Position numbers and translations under genes: made by a program
Shown: piece by piece, positions 9,119 through 17,764 of the stretch
How positions within the stretch are numbered: the first letter of the stretch is position 1
Layout of the letters: each line of letters starts with the position of its first letter
Notes under the pieces: generated by a model
The model's database searches: none
Told to the model about the DNA's origin: nothing
Seen by the model: the letters and a program-made list of their open reading frames with translations, nothing else
Origin: Microbacterium hydrocarbonoxydans
Lineage (GTDB): Bacteria > Actinomycetota > Actinomycetes > Actinomycetales > Microbacteriaceae
Direction: 5' to 3'
DNA length: 64,000 nt
Assembly (NCBI RefSeq): GCF_000956475.1
Contig: NZ_JYJB01000009.1
Location: 310,001 to 374,000 of the forward strand

Positions 9119-9199
9119 CTCGGGCACGTCGGGCCCTGCCGCGCCAGTGGTGACAGGGTCCCGACGACGCGCCGTCGGTGGCACGTGTGACACTGAAGC

Positions 9200-9832
9200 A
9201 TGGCGATCGACCCGAAGAAGACGCTCGACGCGTACCAGGCCGAGCGCGGCGAGTTCCGCGTGGTCGAGGTGCCGCCCATGCAGTACCTGACGGTCGACGG
9301 CGCCGGCGACCCCAACACGGGCCAGGAGTACGCAGACGCGCTCGCGGCGCTGTACCCGGTCGCGTACACGCTGAAGTTCGCGCTGCGTGAGCAGGCCGGC
9401 GTCGACGTCGTGGTCATGCCGCTCGAGGGCCTGTGGCACGCCGCCGACATGGAGTCGTTCACCACCAGGCGCGACAAGTCCGCGTGGCTCTGGACGATGA
9501 TGATCATGGTTCCCGACGAGGTCACGACCGAGATGTTCGCCGAGGCGGTCGAGGTCGTCGAGACGAAGAGCGCGAAGAAGAAGCGGGCTCTGCCGGCGCT
9601 GCCTCGTGTCGGCCTGAAGACGCTTGACGAGGGGATGTGCGTGCAGACTCTGCACGTCGGCTCCTACGACGACGAGGCTCCGGTGCTCGACGACCTGCAC
9701 CACCGGTTCATCCCCGAGAGCGGCCTGCGGATGACCGGCCTCCACCACGAGATCTACCTGAGCGATGCACGACGCGTCGATCCGGCGAAGCTGCGCACGA
9801 TGCTCCGTCAGCCGGTGCGGTCGATCAGCTGA
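9200..9832 (+). CDS. GyrI-like domain-containing protein
   Basis: A cytoplasmic protein of 210 residues. FRVVEVPPMQYLTVDGAGDPN and the later LHVGSYDDEAPVLDDLH match the GyrI-like ligand-binding family, in which the conserved acidic/aromatic cleft binds hydrophobic cations and sometimes hydrolyses cyclopropane-type toxins. It has no DNA-binding domain. It sits 81 bases after the AraC-GyrI regulator and may act on or sequester the same compound. Its stop overlaps the convergent acyltransferase by 8 bases. Confidence 0.85.
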   Translation: MAIDPKKTLDAYQAERGEFRVVEVPPMQYLTVDGAGDPNTGQEYADALAALYPVAYTLKFALREQAGVDVVVMPLEGLWHAADMESFTTRRDKSAWLWTMMIMVPDEVTTEMFAEAVEVVETKSAKKKRALPALPRVGLKTLDEGMCVQTLHVGSYDDEAPVLDDLHHRFIPESGLRMTGLHHEIYLSDARRVDPAKLRTMLRQPVRSIS

Positions 9833-10421
9833 GCGCGGCCCGCTGCCGCTCCCACCTCTCACGGGTGAGGAAGGCGAGCCTGCCGGTCTTGTCCGGCAGC
9901 GAGACGAGCGGACCGAGTTCGAAGCCGCTCTTGACCGCACGAGCGACCGCCCGCTCGTTGCGGACATCGGGCTCGATCACGAGCCGATCGACCTCGGGGC
10001 GAGAGAACAGGAACGCGGCGATCACGTCGGTGACGTGCCACGAGAAGTGCCGCACCGGATCCCCGCGGTCGCCGAGGAAGAAGTGCAGGCCGACGTCTCC
10101 GGGCTGCACGTCGTACACCTCTCCCAGCGGATCGTTCTCGGGTTCGTAGGTCTGCAGCAGCACGATCGGCCGCCCGTCTCGGCGCACGAGGAACGCGTGA
10201 TGGCTGGGAAGCCCGTCGACGAACAGATACAGGTCGCGCAGCTCCTCGCGCGAGAGCTCGGCCAGCCCCCAGAACTGCGAGCTCGGTCGCGTCACCCATT
10301 CGTGCAGCAGATCGAGGTCGCCGACCGGATCGAGCACGGAGAACTCGATCCGCCCCAGCGTGGAATCGGTCGCGTGCACGAGGGCGCCGGTCACCAGACG
10401 GGCGGTACGGGGCACTGTCAT
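9825..10421 (-). CDS. GNAT-type siderophore acyltransferase, second copy (DesH-like)
   Basis: 198 residues, the last gene of the siderophore operon. It belongs to the AlcB/IucB-like GNAT group that acylates N-hydroxylated amines: EWVTRPSSQFWGLAELSREEL, GDVGLHFFLGDRGDPVRHFSWHVTDVIAAFLF (in part) and the VDRLVIEPDVRNERAV block are all shared with the first acyltransferase of the operon (14291-14869). Its start overlaps the stop of the acylase gene as ATGA, with a CAGGAG site. Likely role: attaching a different acyl group (for example an aryl or longer acyl) to a hydroxydiamine. From memory, an acyltransferase paired with a penicillin-amidase-like gene has been described beside desferrioxamine genes under the names desH and desG. 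Confidence 0.85.
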   Translation of the reverse strand: MTVPRTARLVTGALVHATDSTLGRIEFSVLDPVGDLDLLHEWVTRPSSQFWGLAELSREELRDLYLFVDGLPSHHAFLVRRDGRPIVLLQTYEPENDPLGEVYDVQPGDVGLHFFLGDRGDPVRHFSWHVTDVIAAFLFSRPEVDRLVIEPDVRNERAVARAVKSGFELGPLVSLPDKTGRLAFLTRERWERQRAALS

Positions 10422-12511
10422 GATGCTCCTGTCGGACGGTCGGCGGTGAGCGCGCTCCACTCGGTGACGACCCTGGTCGGGCGCGCCTCGACCCAGGCCG
10501 CATGCTGATCCGCGAAGTGCGCGGAGGCCGGGTCTCCGGACGCCCCGAAGGGCACACTCCACAGGCTCCGCTCGCGGTCGTCGAGATCCCACGCCCATCG
10601 CGCCACCGAACCGCGCCAGCTGCGGTCGCTGACGCCGGGGGACGAGCCCGCGCAGCGCACCGCGTCGCCGTCGCCCGGCAGAGCCGAGTCGAACTCGGCC
10701 CCCGGCGTCATGACACCGTCGACCTCGGCGAGCACGTGCAGCGGAAGCATCCGATGCGTGGCGCCCCACGTCGTTGCCGAGGCGGCGCGCTCGAGAGCCG
10801 CCAGCACCATCTCATGCGCCTCGGATGCGAGGGACGGATGCCGCAGCGCCTGCGGCAGCGCCGAGGCGATCTGGCCCTCAGCCGCCATCCACGGATCGAA
10901 GATCGCACCGAACGGGTGCGGATCCCGCAGAGGGGACAGGGCGTGATGCCGGGTGACGGCCTGCACGAGGGCTGCTCGCCAGGCGGCGAAGATGCCGGCA
11001 GCGCGGGAGTCGGCCTCCATCCGGCCGTCCCAGGCGGCGAGCGCATCGCGCGCCTCGGATGCGGGTGCGGAGAGCTCGCCCGCGGGCAGCCACGCGAGCA
11101 GACCCGAGGCCGAGCCGCTCCGGGTGTCGCCCCAGACATCGGCGAACTCGCCGGTCGTCCACCGGTGCCGGGCCCCGAGCAGCTGCGCGATGCGGCAGGC
11201 TCGATGGGGCGACGGATACGCCCAGCCGAGGTCGATCTCCGCTCTCGCGGGCCGCTCGTTCGCGTCGACGGCGAGATCCCTCACGCGGATCGGGGTGGGC
11301 AGCATCCGATCGGCCGCCGGCGCCGCGCTCTGCAGAGTCCGCCGGCGCTCCGAGCGGGCGCGATCGGGAACGACGCCGACGGTCGCCGAGAGAACCTCAC
11401 CCGACCGATCGGCCGCGAGCACGCGGTTGACCGGGTCGACCCAGCTGTCGAACGCGTCGAGCACCTGACGCGCGGTCCGAGCGCGAAGAAGCGGCAGGAG
11501 AGCCGCCGCGCCGAGATCCGCCCTCGCCCTGGCGGGGTGGCGGATGCTCCATCCTCGCAGCTCGCCGTCGCTCTCGTGCAGCTCGGTCACGATGCATCCG
11601 CGCACGGTCTCGACGGACTCGACCTCGACATCCGCCCCTCCGCGCACGCGGATCACCGAACGACGCACGTCGACCGGCTCCCAGCCGCTGCGCCCCCAGG
11701 CCTCGTAACCGTCGCCCGCGGCACGGAGCCGCTCTTCGAACACGTCGACGCTGTGCGCGATCGCGTTCGTGATGCCCCAGGCGGCTTCTCCGGTGTGCCC
11801 GAAGTGGGGCACCCCCGGGACACCGGGGAACGCGAGCCCGACCACGTCGAACTCGTCGCATGCGAGACGGATCTGCTGGTACACGCCGGGCAGCTCGAAC
11901 AGCCGATGCGGGTCGCCCGCGAGCAGCGGCAGTCCGCTGGACGTCCGCGTGCCGTGCAGCGCCCACGCGTTGCTACCCGAGGTCGGCAGCGTCTCGTCGG
12001 CGTGCTCGTCTCCCGCGAACACATCGACCCAGTCGTCGCCGAGCGTGCGCGCGACGTGCTCGCGCCAGAGCACGTGCGGGAACGTCGAGAACAGCACGTG
12101 CGCCACGTGCAGCACGCCCAGCGGGTCGTGATCGCGCCATGGCTCGAGCGGGCGAGCGTCGTCGAACCGCGCATCGAGCGCGCGGAACTCGGCGGCTCCG
12201 CTGCCGACGCCGGCCATGCCATCCCGCACGCCCGCGGCATAGTCGCCGACGAACTGCCGCGTCTCGTCGTCGAGGGCATCGAAGGCGCGCCGGGCCGTGC
12301 TGTCGATCCGCGCCCTCCGGGCGAACACATCCCACGCGACGCCGGCCTCGCCGATGAGCTCGGCGAGGCGGCCCTGCGCGCGCAGCCGGTCGACCTCGAT
12401 CTGCCAGCCGCGGTCGCGGGCGGTGACCTCGCCCTGGGCGCGGGCGAGATCCCGCACATCCGTCGCGCGGATGTGCGGGATGCCCAGGTCGTCTCGGAAG
12501 ACCTCCGCCAT
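10418..12511 (-). CDS. Penicillin-acylase family Ntn-hydrolase in siderophore operon (DesG-like)
   Basis: 697 residues, the usual size of the acylase precursor (alpha, spacer, beta). FRDDLGIPHIRATDVRDLARAQG opens the alpha part. GSNAW places the nucleophile at Ser180, which would become the N-terminus of the beta chain after self-cleavage; GDPHR and FPGVPGVPHFGHTG follow as in the family. There is no signal peptide: the protein starts directly with the catalytic domain, unlike secreted penicillin acylases or PvdQ, so it is predicted cytoplasmic. It starts 4 bases after desD and overlaps the next acyltransferase. Likely role: removing or exchanging an acyl group on the siderophore or on a hydroxydiamine precursor. 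The substrate is inference. Confidence 0.88.
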   Translation of the reverse strand: MAEVFRDDLGIPHIRATDVRDLARAQGEVTARDRGWQIEVDRLRAQGRLAELIGEAGVAWDVFARRARIDSTARRAFDALDDETRQFVGDYAAGVRDGMAGVGSGAAEFRALDARFDDARPLEPWRDHDPLGVLHVAHVLFSTFPHVLWREHVARTLGDDWVDVFAGDEHADETLPTSGSNAWALHGTRTSSGLPLLAGDPHRLFELPGVYQQIRLACDEFDVVGLAFPGVPGVPHFGHTGEAAWGITNAIAHSVDVFEERLRAAGDGYEAWGRSGWEPVDVRRSVIRVRGGADVEVESVETVRGCIVTELHESDGELRGWSIRHPARARADLGAAALLPLLRARTARQVLDAFDSWVDPVNRVLAADRSGEVLSATVGVVPDRARSERRRTLQSAAPAADRMLPTPIRVRDLAVDANERPARAEIDLGWAYPSPHRACRIAQLLGARHRWTTGEFADVWGDTRSGSASGLLAWLPAGELSAPASEARDALAAWDGRMEADSRAAGIFAAWRAALVQAVTRHHALSPLRDPHPFGAIFDPWMAAEGQIASALPQALRHPSLASEAHEMVLAALERAASATTWGATHRMLPLHVLAEVDGVMTPGAEFDSALPGDGDAVRCAGSSPGVSDRSWRGSVARWAWDLDDRERSLWSVPFGASGDPASAHFADQHAAWVEARPTRVVTEWSALTADRPTGAS

Positions 12512-12515
12512 CCCG

Positions 12516-14294
12516 TCAGACTCCCACGGGCGCCGGGCGGGGGATCCGCGCGCGCCCGATCGGGTTCTCCAGGGTGCCGGCGTACAGCAGCGACGCAGAC
12601 TGGTTCGTCAGATCGACCATCCGCAGCGTGTTGCGCAGCTGCAGCCGGTTCAGGCACGAGTGCGCGAACGAGTCGGCGCGCAGATCGACGCGCGTCTCGA
12701 GATCGGGGTGGTCGAGTGCGTGCTCGTCGACCGTCTCGGCGACGAGGCGCCAGAAAACGGACTCCGAGAGCGTGCCGTCGACGTGCAGGATGCCGGCGAG
12801 ATGGCGCAGGACTCCGTCGAAGACATCCGTGAAGACCGCGAGCGCCTTCTCCTCGTCGTCCACGGGCGACACCGTACGGCGCATCTCCTCGGGCACCGTG
12901 CGATCGGCGAGCAGGGCGATCTCCTCGCCGATGTCCTTCATGAACACACCTGCGGGCACGTGATCCTCGAGGATGAGGATCAGGTTCTCGCCGTGCGGCA
13001 TGAACGCCAGGTCGTGGGCGAGCAGGCAGTGCACGACCGGGCGCAGGTAGGCGCGCAGCGCCGCACGCACCCACTGCTGCGCCGGCACTCCGGACGCGCG
13101 GATCAGGGCGGTGGCGACGGAGGCGCCGGCGGAGTCGCGATGCAGCAGCGAGGCGAGGGTCGCGAGACGCCGGCCCTCGGCCACCAGGGGCACGGGGCTC
13201 TCGCGCCAGAGCGCCGCGAGCATCTTCCGATGCGCTGAGGGCTCGGCCGTGCGGTGGTACGCATCGCCCGTGTAGCCGATCGACGCGCGCTCGCGGAGCA
13301 CCCGGAATCCCGCATCGCTGAGCGCGGGGTCACTCGCGACGAGAGCGGCCACCCAGTCGTTGATCGCGGGCGTGACCCGCATGTAGGCGGGGGAGAGGCC
13401 ACGCAGGAACCCCATGTTCTGCACCGCCAGGGCGGTCTTGACGTAGTGCCGCTCCGGGTGTGAGAGGTTGAACATCGTGCGCACCGACTGCTGCGCGCGG
13501 TACTCGCTCTCGCTCTCGCCGATCAGCACGAGGTCGCGCCGGGCGAGGTCGGGGGCGAAGGTGATGGCGACGCGGTTCTCCCACTGCCACGGGTGCACGG
13601 GCAGCAGGTGGTACTCGGCCGGATTCTCGCCGAGGTCGTCGAGGCGCGACGCGAAGCGCTCGCGCTCTGCGTCGCTCAGCTCGGCGGAGAGCAGAGCCTC
13701 CTCGTCGAGTCCGGCCCCCAGAGCCAGGTGCGACACCGACCGGCGCGCGGCGACCCAGATCAGCCGGAACGACCGAGCGGCCTCGGGCGCGAAGGCGGCG
13801 TGATCCGAGACGCCGAACCCGATGCGCCCGTTGTTGGCGACGAACCCGGGGTGGCCCTCGGTCATCGCGGCCTCGACCGTCTGGAAGTCGGCATCCGCGA
13901 GCTCGGATGCAGACGGCCCGCCCTGCGCGATCTTGAACATCGCGCCCGCGAGCGTCGACGCGATCTCCTCGAGATACACGGGGAGCAGCTCGTCGGACAG
14001 ACCGAGCAGGGGCTGGAGCTCGAGGATGAGCTCCTGCGCGTCGAGCGGCAGCTCCTCGCCGTCGCGCAGGCGGCGGATGCTCGGCTCGTCCACGATCCAG
14101 TGCTCGAGCTCGGCCCGCTGCGCGTCGAAGCGGTACTCGATCTCGCCTGTCGGCACTCGGAGCAGCCACCCGCCATCCTGATGCGGCTCGGGCGCGATCA
14201 GCCGCTCGTGACTGAACTCTGCGATCGCCTTGGCGACCAGGTGGCGCTGCGCATGCTCGAGAGCAGCGGAGGTGAGGTGGGCGGCGGTGTTCAT
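12516..14294 (-). CDS. desD: NIS siderophore synthetase, desferrioxamine type (IucA/IucC family)
   Basis: Joins N-hydroxy-N-acyl-cadaverine units by ATP-dependent amide formation (and macrocyclisation). The 592-residue length fits. Seen: EGHPGFVANNGRIGF at residues 146-160, the ATP-binding block with HPWQW at 234-238 and QSVRTM at 269-274, and NMGFLRGLSPAYM near 293; all are signatures of the IucA/IucC family. The start at 14294 overlaps the acyltransferase stop as ATGA; the longer reading frame upstream lies inside that gene. The acylase gene starts 4 bases later. The assignment as DesD rather than another NIS enzyme rests on the desABCD gene order. Confidence 0.95.
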   Translation of the reverse strand: MNTAAHLTSAALEHAQRHLVAKAIAEFSHERLIAPEPHQDGGWLLRVPTGEIEYRFDAQRAELEHWIVDEPSIRRLRDGEELPLDAQELILELQPLLGLSDELLPVYLEEIASTLAGAMFKIAQGGPSASELADADFQTVEAAMTEGHPGFVANNGRIGFGVSDHAAFAPEAARSFRLIWVAARRSVSHLALGAGLDEEALLSAELSDAERERFASRLDDLGENPAEYHLLPVHPWQWENRVAITFAPDLARRDLVLIGESESEYRAQQSVRTMFNLSHPERHYVKTALAVQNMGFLRGLSPAYMRVTPAINDWVAALVASDPALSDAGFRVLRERASIGYTGDAYHRTAEPSAHRKMLAALWRESPVPLVAEGRRLATLASLLHRDSAGASVATALIRASGVPAQQWVRAALRAYLRPVVHCLLAHDLAFMPHGENLILILEDHVPAGVFMKDIGEEIALLADRTVPEEMRRTVSPVDDEEKALAVFTDVFDGVLRHLAGILHVDGTLSESVFWRLVAETVDEHALDHPDLETRVDLRADSFAHSCLNRLQLRNTLRMVDLTNQSASLLYAGTLENPIGRARIPRPAPVGV

Positions 14295-14869
14295 GCGGCG
14301 GTCTCCCGGCTGCGAGCGATTTCGGATGCCGCGAAGCCGGCGCGCGTGCACACCGACAACATCGCGGTCTTCAGATGACCGCCCTCGTCGACGATCACCT
14401 CGTGCAGCTCGGTGAAGCCGGCACGCACGTTCTTGCGCCGGATGCGGTCGTTGCGCACATCCGGCTCGACGACGACGCGCTCCGCCCCCAGCTCGTCGAA
14501 GCACCACGTCATGACTCCGGCGAAGACGGCGTCGGTGAATCCGTGCCGCGGCTCTCCGCCCGGAGGTGCGATCAGCACATGCATCCCGAGATCTCCCGGC
14601 AGGGCGTCGTGGATGCCGGCCAGCAGCACACGAGCGGGATCGTAGGTCTCGGCGTAGAACGCGGGGATGCCGTTCACGAGGCCGAGCCAGGCATCCTGAT
14701 CCGGATGCCCTGCGATGCCGTCGAGATACCTCTCGACGGCATGCTCATCGAGATCGGCCATTCCCCAGAACGCGGCGTGCGGATCGGAGAGCCAGTGCTG
14801 CAGCAGCGGGGCATCGCGCTGCGGGTTCGCCGTCGTCAGGACGACCGAGAGCGCGGTGGCGAGCGTCAT
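14291..14869 (-). CDS. desC: Hydroxydiamine N-acyltransferase (DesC-like GNAT)
   Basis: 192 residues. It transfers an acyl group (succinyl or acetyl from CoA) to N-hydroxycadaverine. Seen: LLQHWLSDPHAAFWGMADLDE, GDLGMHVLIAPP, the catalytic-type GEPRHGFTDAVFAGVMTW and VVVEPDVRNDRIRRKNVRAGF, all typical of the siderophore acyltransferase branch of GNAT. It has ATGA overlaps on both sides, with the hydroxylase before it and the synthetase after it. A related copy ends the operon at 9825-10421, so two different acyl donors are plausible. Confidence 0.92.
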   Translation of the reverse strand: MTLATALSVVLTTANPQRDAPLLQHWLSDPHAAFWGMADLDEHAVERYLDGIAGHPDQDAWLGLVNGIPAFYAETYDPARVLLAGIHDALPGDLGMHVLIAPPGGEPRHGFTDAVFAGVMTWCFDELGAERVVVEPDVRNDRIRRKNVRAGFTELHEVIVDEGGHLKTAMLSVCTRAGFAASEIARSRETAA

Positions 14870-16176
14870 CGGACAGCCTCCGCCGTGAGAGCGTCCTGCG
14901 GGACGCCGAACTCCTGGAAGGCGATCCGCCGCTCGATCGGATAGACCTCTCGACCGGTGATCGAGGCGAGGATCGACGAGTTGCGCCAGGCGCCGAAGCC
15001 GAGGTCGGGCGCGGTCAGGCCGTGCGTGTGCTCTTCGCCGTTCTGCACGAAGACGCGCGCGCGGCCGCCGTCGACGCTGTAGTCGCGCGCGACGTCGAGC
15101 CGGCCCAGAGCGTCCCAGTCGAGCCGGTCCGAGATTCCGGCGAGGAAGGGCGGCGTCTCTGCCGCGTAGCCGGTGGCGAGGATCAGCGACTCGGTCTGCC
15201 GCTCGTGTTCCTGAGCCAGCTGGCCGTGGCGAAGCCGCAGGCGGAAGCGCTCGCCGTCCCACTCGGCGGCTGCCACCTCGGTGTCGGCGAGCAGCGTGGT
15301 GCGCACAGGGCCGTCGGCGCTGAGACGGTAGAGCGTGTCGTAGATGTCGTCGATCAGATCGGCGGAGATGCCCTTGTACAGATTCCGCTGCTCGCGACCG
15401 AGGTGCTGACGCATCCCGATCGGCAGTGCATGGAAGTGGTCGGTGTACTCGGGAGAGGTCATCTCGAGCGTGAGCTTGGTGTACTCCATCGGGAAGAACC
15501 GGGGCGACCGCGTGATCCAGTCCAGCCGGTATCCGCCCTCCCGGGCGCCCTCGAGCAGGTCGCGGTAGATCTCGGCAGCCGACTGTCCGCTGCCCACGAC
15601 TGTGATGGACTCGCTCGCGCGCAGCTCCTCGCGGCGCGCCATGTACTCCGAGCTGTGCACTGCCCGCCCCGCGATCTCGCGCAGCTCGCGGGGCACGGAC
15701 GGCCGTGTGCCCACCCCGACGACGATGTGGCGCGCGCGCAGCTCGAGCTCCTCGCCGGTGTCGGTGCGCATGGCCCGCACCACGTAGACGTCATCGGCCG
15801 GATCGTGGTCGACCTGCACGACCTCGTGGTTCCAGCGCAGCTGCGGCAGCCGATCCGCCGCCCAGCGGCAGTACGCGTCGTACTCGGCGCGCAGCACGTA
15901 GAAGCTCTCGCGGATGTAGAAGGGATACAGCCGCCCGGTGTGCTTCAGCCAGTTCAGGAAGGAGAACTCCGAGGTGGGATCCGCCATCGTCACGAGGTCT
16001 GCGAGGAACGGCACCTGGATCGTCGAGCCCTCGATCATCATGCCGTGGTGCCAGCGGAACTCCTCTGCGCGATCGAGGAACACCGCATCGAGGCCGGTGG
16101 GATGCGCGAGGCAGGCGAGTCCGAGATTGAACGGTCCGATGCCGACGCCGATGAGATCGTGCACGTGCCCGCTCAT
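14866..16176 (-). CDS. desB: Cadaverine N-hydroxylase, flavin monooxygenase (DesB-like)
   Basis: 436 residues, a class B N-hydroxylating flavoprotein (lysine/ornithine/cadaverine group). Seen: FAD site GVGIGPFNLGLACLA near residue 11, the substrate/FAD stretch WHHGMMIEGSTIQVPFLADLV near 43, NADPH site VVGSGQSAAEIYRDL near 205, and the ATGY motif LILATGYAAETP near 350. It uses FAD, NADPH and oxygen to make N-hydroxycadaverine in the cytosol. The start at 16176 gives an ATGA overlap with the decarboxylase gene. Confidence 0.95.
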   Translation of the reverse strand: MSGHVHDLIGVGIGPFNLGLACLAHPTGLDAVFLDRAEEFRWHHGMMIEGSTIQVPFLADLVTMADPTSEFSFLNWLKHTGRLYPFYIRESFYVLRAEYDAYCRWAADRLPQLRWNHEVVQVDHDPADDVYVVRAMRTDTGEELELRARHIVVGVGTRPSVPRELREIAGRAVHSSEYMARREELRASESITVVGSGQSAAEIYRDLLEGAREGGYRLDWITRSPRFFPMEYTKLTLEMTSPEYTDHFHALPIGMRQHLGREQRNLYKGISADLIDDIYDTLYRLSADGPVRTTLLADTEVAAAEWDGERFRLRLRHGQLAQEHERQTESLILATGYAAETPPFLAGISDRLDWDALGRLDVARDYSVDGGRARVFVQNGEEHTHGLTAPDLGFGAWRNSSILASITGREVYPIERRIAFQEFGVPQDALTAEAVR

Positions 16177-17627
16177 GCGTCGGCGCCGATCAGCTCGGCG
16201 CCGATGCCGGCGAGGGTGGTCGCGGCATCCTTCACCATGCCGAGGATCGCGAGCACGTCGTCGAGCGTGGTCTCGGGGTTCAGCAGTGTGAGCTTGAGGC
16301 ACGGCCGGCCATCGATCACGGTCTTCGCGACGAGCGCGCGGCCCGATTCGAAGAGCACGCGGCGCACCCCGGCCACGAGAGCGTCCTGCTCGTGGGCGGA
16401 GGTGCCCTCCGTCCGGAGACGGAACAGCACGGTGCTGAGCTGCGACCATCCGACGAGCTCGAGCTCGTCATCCGCGTCCACCGCATCGCTCACGGCCTGC
16501 GCGAGGTCGATCACGGCGTCGAACATCTCGCCGATGCGGTCGGCGCCGATCGCGCGGAGCGAGACCCAGAGCTTCAGCGCGTCGAAGCGCCGGGTGGTCT
16601 GCAGCGACTTGTCGACCTGGTTGGGCTCCTCGTTCTCGAGCGGGTTGAGGTAGTCGGCGTGCCATGCTCCGGCCGCGAGGTCGCGCGGCTCGCGCACGAG
16701 GATCGCGCTCGAGGACACCGGCTGGAAGAAGCTCTTGTGGAAGTCGACCGTCACGGACCGTGCGCGCTCGATGCCGTCGAGCAGATGGCGGCGTCGACGC
16801 GAGACGAGGAGTCCGCAGCCGTACGCGGCGTCGACGTGCAGCCAGACGCCGCGGGCGTCGCAGACGGCGGCGACGGCGGCGACGGGATCGATCACTCCGC
16901 GATCGGTGGTGCCTGCGGTCGCGACGACGGCCATCGGCAGACGACCGGATGCCACGGCCGACGCCATCGCGTCATCGAGGGCTGCCGGCAGCATCCGCCC
17001 TTCACCATCGTCCGCGACCACGATCACCGCATCGTCGGCGAGTCCCAGCAGCAGCGCCGACTTGCCGACGCTGAAGTGGCTCGAGGCCGTCGCGAACACG
17101 GCGAGCCGGGGCAGCGCCTGCGCTCGCGGCATGCGCGCCTCGGCGAGGGCGGCCTCTCGGGCGAGGAACAGGGCGTGCAGATTCGACTGCGTGCCGCCGG
17201 AGGTGAACACGCCGTCACCCGCGTGGAAGCCGATCCATCCGGCCGCGACGTCGATCAGCCGACGCTCCATGAGCGTGCCGACCGTGGACTGGTCGTAGGT
17301 GTCGACCGAGGGGTTCACCGCGGCGAGCACGGCCTCGGCGGCGACCGCGGGGAGCGCGACGGGGCAGTTGAGGTGTGCGGCGTACGCGGGGTGGTGGAAC
17401 CACACGGCGTTCTCGAGGAACAGCTCGTCGATCTCGCGGATGGCGGTAGGGGTTCCGACGCCCGACGCGGTCAGATCGACCGCGTCGACCTGCCGCTGCA
17501 GCTCGGCTCGCGAGGCACCGGACGACGGCTGCGTCGCCTCGGCGAACCGGGCGGCGACGCGGGAGGCGGTCTGGGCGACAAGCGATCGGTAGAGATCGGT
17601 CGTGGACGAGGTGACCAGCTCAGGCAC
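16173..17627 (-). CDS. desA: PLP-dependent lysine decarboxylase (DesA-like)
   Basis: 484 residues, group II pyridoxal-phosphate decarboxylase, making cadaverine from lysine as the first step. Seen: NPSVDTYDQS, GVFTSGGTQSNLHALFLARE near residue 140, HVDAAYG near 265 and the cofactor lysine in VDFHKSFFQP near 300. The start is a GTG at 17627 with a GAAGGAG ribosome site 8 bases upstream. It is the first gene of the operon, directly behind an iron box, so the whole pathway should be switched on by iron starvation. Five coupled genes follow. Confidence 0.95.
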   Translation of the reverse strand: MPELVTSSTTDLYRSLVAQTASRVAARFAEATQPSSGASRAELQRQVDAVDLTASGVGTPTAIREIDELFLENAVWFHHPAYAAHLNCPVALPAVAAEAVLAAVNPSVDTYDQSTVGTLMERRLIDVAAGWIGFHAGDGVFTSGGTQSNLHALFLAREAALAEARMPRAQALPRLAVFATASSHFSVGKSALLLGLADDAVIVVADDGEGRMLPAALDDAMASAVASGRLPMAVVATAGTTDRGVIDPVAAVAAVCDARGVWLHVDAAYGCGLLVSRRRRHLLDGIERARSVTVDFHKSFFQPVSSSAILVREPRDLAAGAWHADYLNPLENEEPNQVDKSLQTTRRFDALKLWVSLRAIGADRIGEMFDAVIDLAQAVSDAVDADDELELVGWSQLSTVLFRLRTEGTSAHEQDALVAGVRRVLFESGRALVAKTVIDGRPCLKLTLLNPETTLDDVLAILGMVKDAATTLAGIGAELIGADA

Positions 17628-17645
17628 CGATTCGACTCCTTCAAG

Positions 17646-17663
17646 TTAGGTATGCCTAGCCTA
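17646..17663 (-). promoter_or_regulatory. Iron box (DtxR/IdeR/DmdR type operator)
   Basis: TTAGGTATGCCTAGCCTA closely matches the 19-bp DtxR-family consensus (TTAGGTTAGCCTAACCTAA). It lies 18 bases upstream of the desA GTG, where iron-loaded repressor would block the promoter. It is the only good match I noticed in the window. Confidence 0.9.
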
Positions 17664-17764
17664 CATAAATCGTCCTCGGCGCGACGTAACAGAGTGGCCG
17701 ATGTCGTTTCTCGCGGCGAATCAAGCCCCTCTTCGCACCGGCTGAGGCGAGATAACCTGCCGGG

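Noticed and set aside
7724-9967. Long minus-strand open frame (747 codons) across the ROK and AraC genes
   Set aside because: It is antisense to genes with clear families; its composition is Arg/His/Asp-rich noise typical of GC-rich antisense frames.
10502-12832. Plus-strand open frame of 776 codons opposite the acylase
   Set aside because: Antisense to a clear Ntn-hydrolase in an ATGA-coupled operon.
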